Origin: Sapria himalayana
Lineage: Eukaryota; Streptophyta; Magnoliopsida; Malpighiales; Rafflesiaceae
DNA: 64,000 nt
Assembly (NCBI GenBank): GCA_029783825.1
Contig: JAREIK010000500.1
Coordinates: forward strand, 1,026,001-1,090,000
Direction: 5' to 3'
The notes beneath the pieces are model-generated. The model saw nothing but the letters and a program-made list of their open reading frames with translations, was not told the DNA's origin and did no database searches. Of the stretch, positions 62,341 through 64,000 are shown piece by piece; the first letter of the stretch is position 1; each line of letters begins with the position of its first letter. The translations under genes were made by a program, and so were the position numbers.

Positions 62341-64000
62341 TTTAATTTGCTGCCACCAAATCAATGGCAATGTTGATGCCAATTTTATATTTTAGAACTA
62401 ACATGATCACAACTCTAATATAATATCATGGTTGTGAATAATATATGATACAATACGAGATTATTACAACTAGGTTATAGAGTCATAGCATACAAAGATT
62501 GACATGACTTATTTGTAAACTAGTAAGCAAGAAAAGCTATCATGGCTTGTCAACATGCATATGATGGCGTAAACAATTTGTAATATTAGAAACATCATGA
62601 CTTTTTCTTGTTATTTTTCTATTCATGTCAGCTTTTCACCATGTCTACCATTTACACCCAATTTAGATTTGACTTCACTATTATTCATCAAATTCCATAA
62701 AAAAAATAATTCAATGAAATTATTACATTTATGGCTCATAATCAATATAATCACGTTATGAAAAAAATAAAAAACAACCACAAAAAGTTAGTATTTTAAG
62801 TGCCAAACATAGATCCTAAGCAGAAGTGCCTGATGGTCATGGCATGACATATACCAATCAAAATACAAGTTGATGTATTTAATGCTTGAAAATTATAGTA
62901 AAATATTTTCAAGTTAAATGTGGAGAATTTTTCAAAAAAAATGTTCTTAATAAAGTGGTTTATATTTTGGGATGTTCAAGGTGAATGAGTATTGCTCTGA
63001 ATGGTTTGATAGAATGTTTTTATAATTGATAGCACTTTTAATTTATTTCTATTTTTATTGTGGCTTGTCTTATTCAAAGTGGCTTAGTTTATATTAAATA
63101 TATTGCTACCATTTTTTTCTTTATTTATTTATTTTATTTAACATATTTCTCAATTCTTTGTAATCAATTTTTGGTTCATAGTGATGATATCTATTAGTCT
63201 TTTTTGAATTTATCATTGGAAATTTTTTCTTTCTTTCTTTATTTAGTTTATGTATTATTTCTTTGTAATCAATTTTGGTTAATGGTGATGATAATTAGAC
63301 TACTTCGTATTCACTAGACATAAACATTAAAAAAGCAAAATAAAGGAAGAGAAAACAAGGGGATGAAGGAATCATGAAAAGAAAGAAAAGACACATAAGC
63401 AAAGAAAATATATGTGAGAGCAACAATCCTTGATTGAGTCCAATATAAAAAAAACATGTAGCAGAGAGAGAGATAAAATAAGAGACATCGCCACTTCTCT
63501 ATCTCTCTCTCTCTCTCCCCCCCCCCCCCCCCCCCCCATTGAATTACACTCACCAATTCTGTTATCAAATATTTTGGATGATGGTTTAATTTTGTGTGTG
63601 ATTTAATTTTTTTTATATTTTGATTATGAGTTAATTTTTCTTTCATTCTTTCTTTATTGTATTATATTTTCAATAGTTCTAGTAATGTTCTTTCTATTGT
63701 CTGATAGAATATATTATATTTATAAAATTAAGAATATTGGAGATTTAAATTTTTGTTTCTTTGATTGTGATCCTAATTGCAACATCACATATATAAAGCT
63801 TTCTCAAAATCAATTGGTCTAATGTGAGTGAACTAATTTATAAAAATCTATCTCATATTTTTATGTTTTTAAATCACTACACATAATATTATACTAGAAC
63901 ATAAATAAGTTCATCACCATTCTTTCATCCTTCTTAATTTCAATTTGCTCCTTAATTCGTAGTTGACATAAACTTTAATCTATGTAAGAAATTAATAGAT
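62341..64000. other. Gene-free AT-rich tail with simple repeats
   Basis: Contains an imperfect direct repeat of about 120-140 bp (CTTTGTAATCAATTTT at about 63156 and 63261), a (GA/CT) tract near 63459-63515, and a 21-base poly-C run ending about 63537. No coding region recognised. Confidence 0.6.

Noticed and set aside
63314..63646. Minus-strand frame of 110 codons with Gly and Glu-Arg runs
   Set aside because: It reads through the poly-C and CT tracts; no conserved domain.

Overview
The window looks like nuclear DNA of a flowering plant. It is AT-rich and almost wholly built of nested, decayed transposable elements, with pieces of two conserved plant genes between them. I cannot fix the species. 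The element types (Ty1-copia, gypsy with long spacers, chromovirus, many hAT-like non-autonomous elements, a tRNA-like SINE) suit a repeat-rich angiosperm, perhaps a monocot, but that is a weak inference.

Layout. 1-1019: decayed 3' end of a copia element. 1642-4026 (+): the last five visible exons of a SNX1-type sorting nexin, with a hAT element, a SINE-like repeat and a CA repeat in its introns and one apparent GC-AG intron. 4027-9424: gene-free, with two hAT remnants (one bounded by a target-site duplication) and a minisatellite. 9425 to about 16610 (+): a degenerate copia element (family B), interrupted by a solo LTR (10042-10596) and a hAT element (13633-14146); its pol holds an array of 78-bp repeats. 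16611-22206: unassigned AT-rich DNA, degenerate tandem repeats, and a 1.9-kb hAT-like element with a perfect 8-bp duplication inside an older GC-rich element.

22330-38700 is a convergent pair of gypsy internal regions: gag and protease on the + strand from the left and on the - strand from the right, both ending with their polypurine tracts against one LTR at 31978-33171. A solo LTR interrupts the right-hand gag. 38880-40441 holds a 32-bp perfect palindrome, a 50-bp tandem array and a broken fragment of the ribosome-biogenesis gene NSA2. 40635-45245 (-) is the best-preserved element, a copia with two LTRs, primer site, polypurine tract and 5-bp duplication, carrying stops and a frameshift. 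About 45251-49588 (-) is a chromovirus remnant with integrase, RNase H and a decayed chromodomain-like tail. 50072-59660 holds more LTRs of the long-spacer gypsy family, including an internally deleted + strand copy with integrase. 60690-62340 is a second copia B remnant; the rest is simple-sequence DNA.

The only plausible host functions are SNX1 (endosomal retromer sorting) and the dead NSA2 fragment (60S ribosome assembly). No CRISPR array, rRNA or tRNA gene was seen. Most information lies in the order of insertions and in a few odd structures: the convergent LTR, the palindrome-headed array beside the NSA2 fragment, the GC-AG intron and the recurring CATGAC-type sequence.
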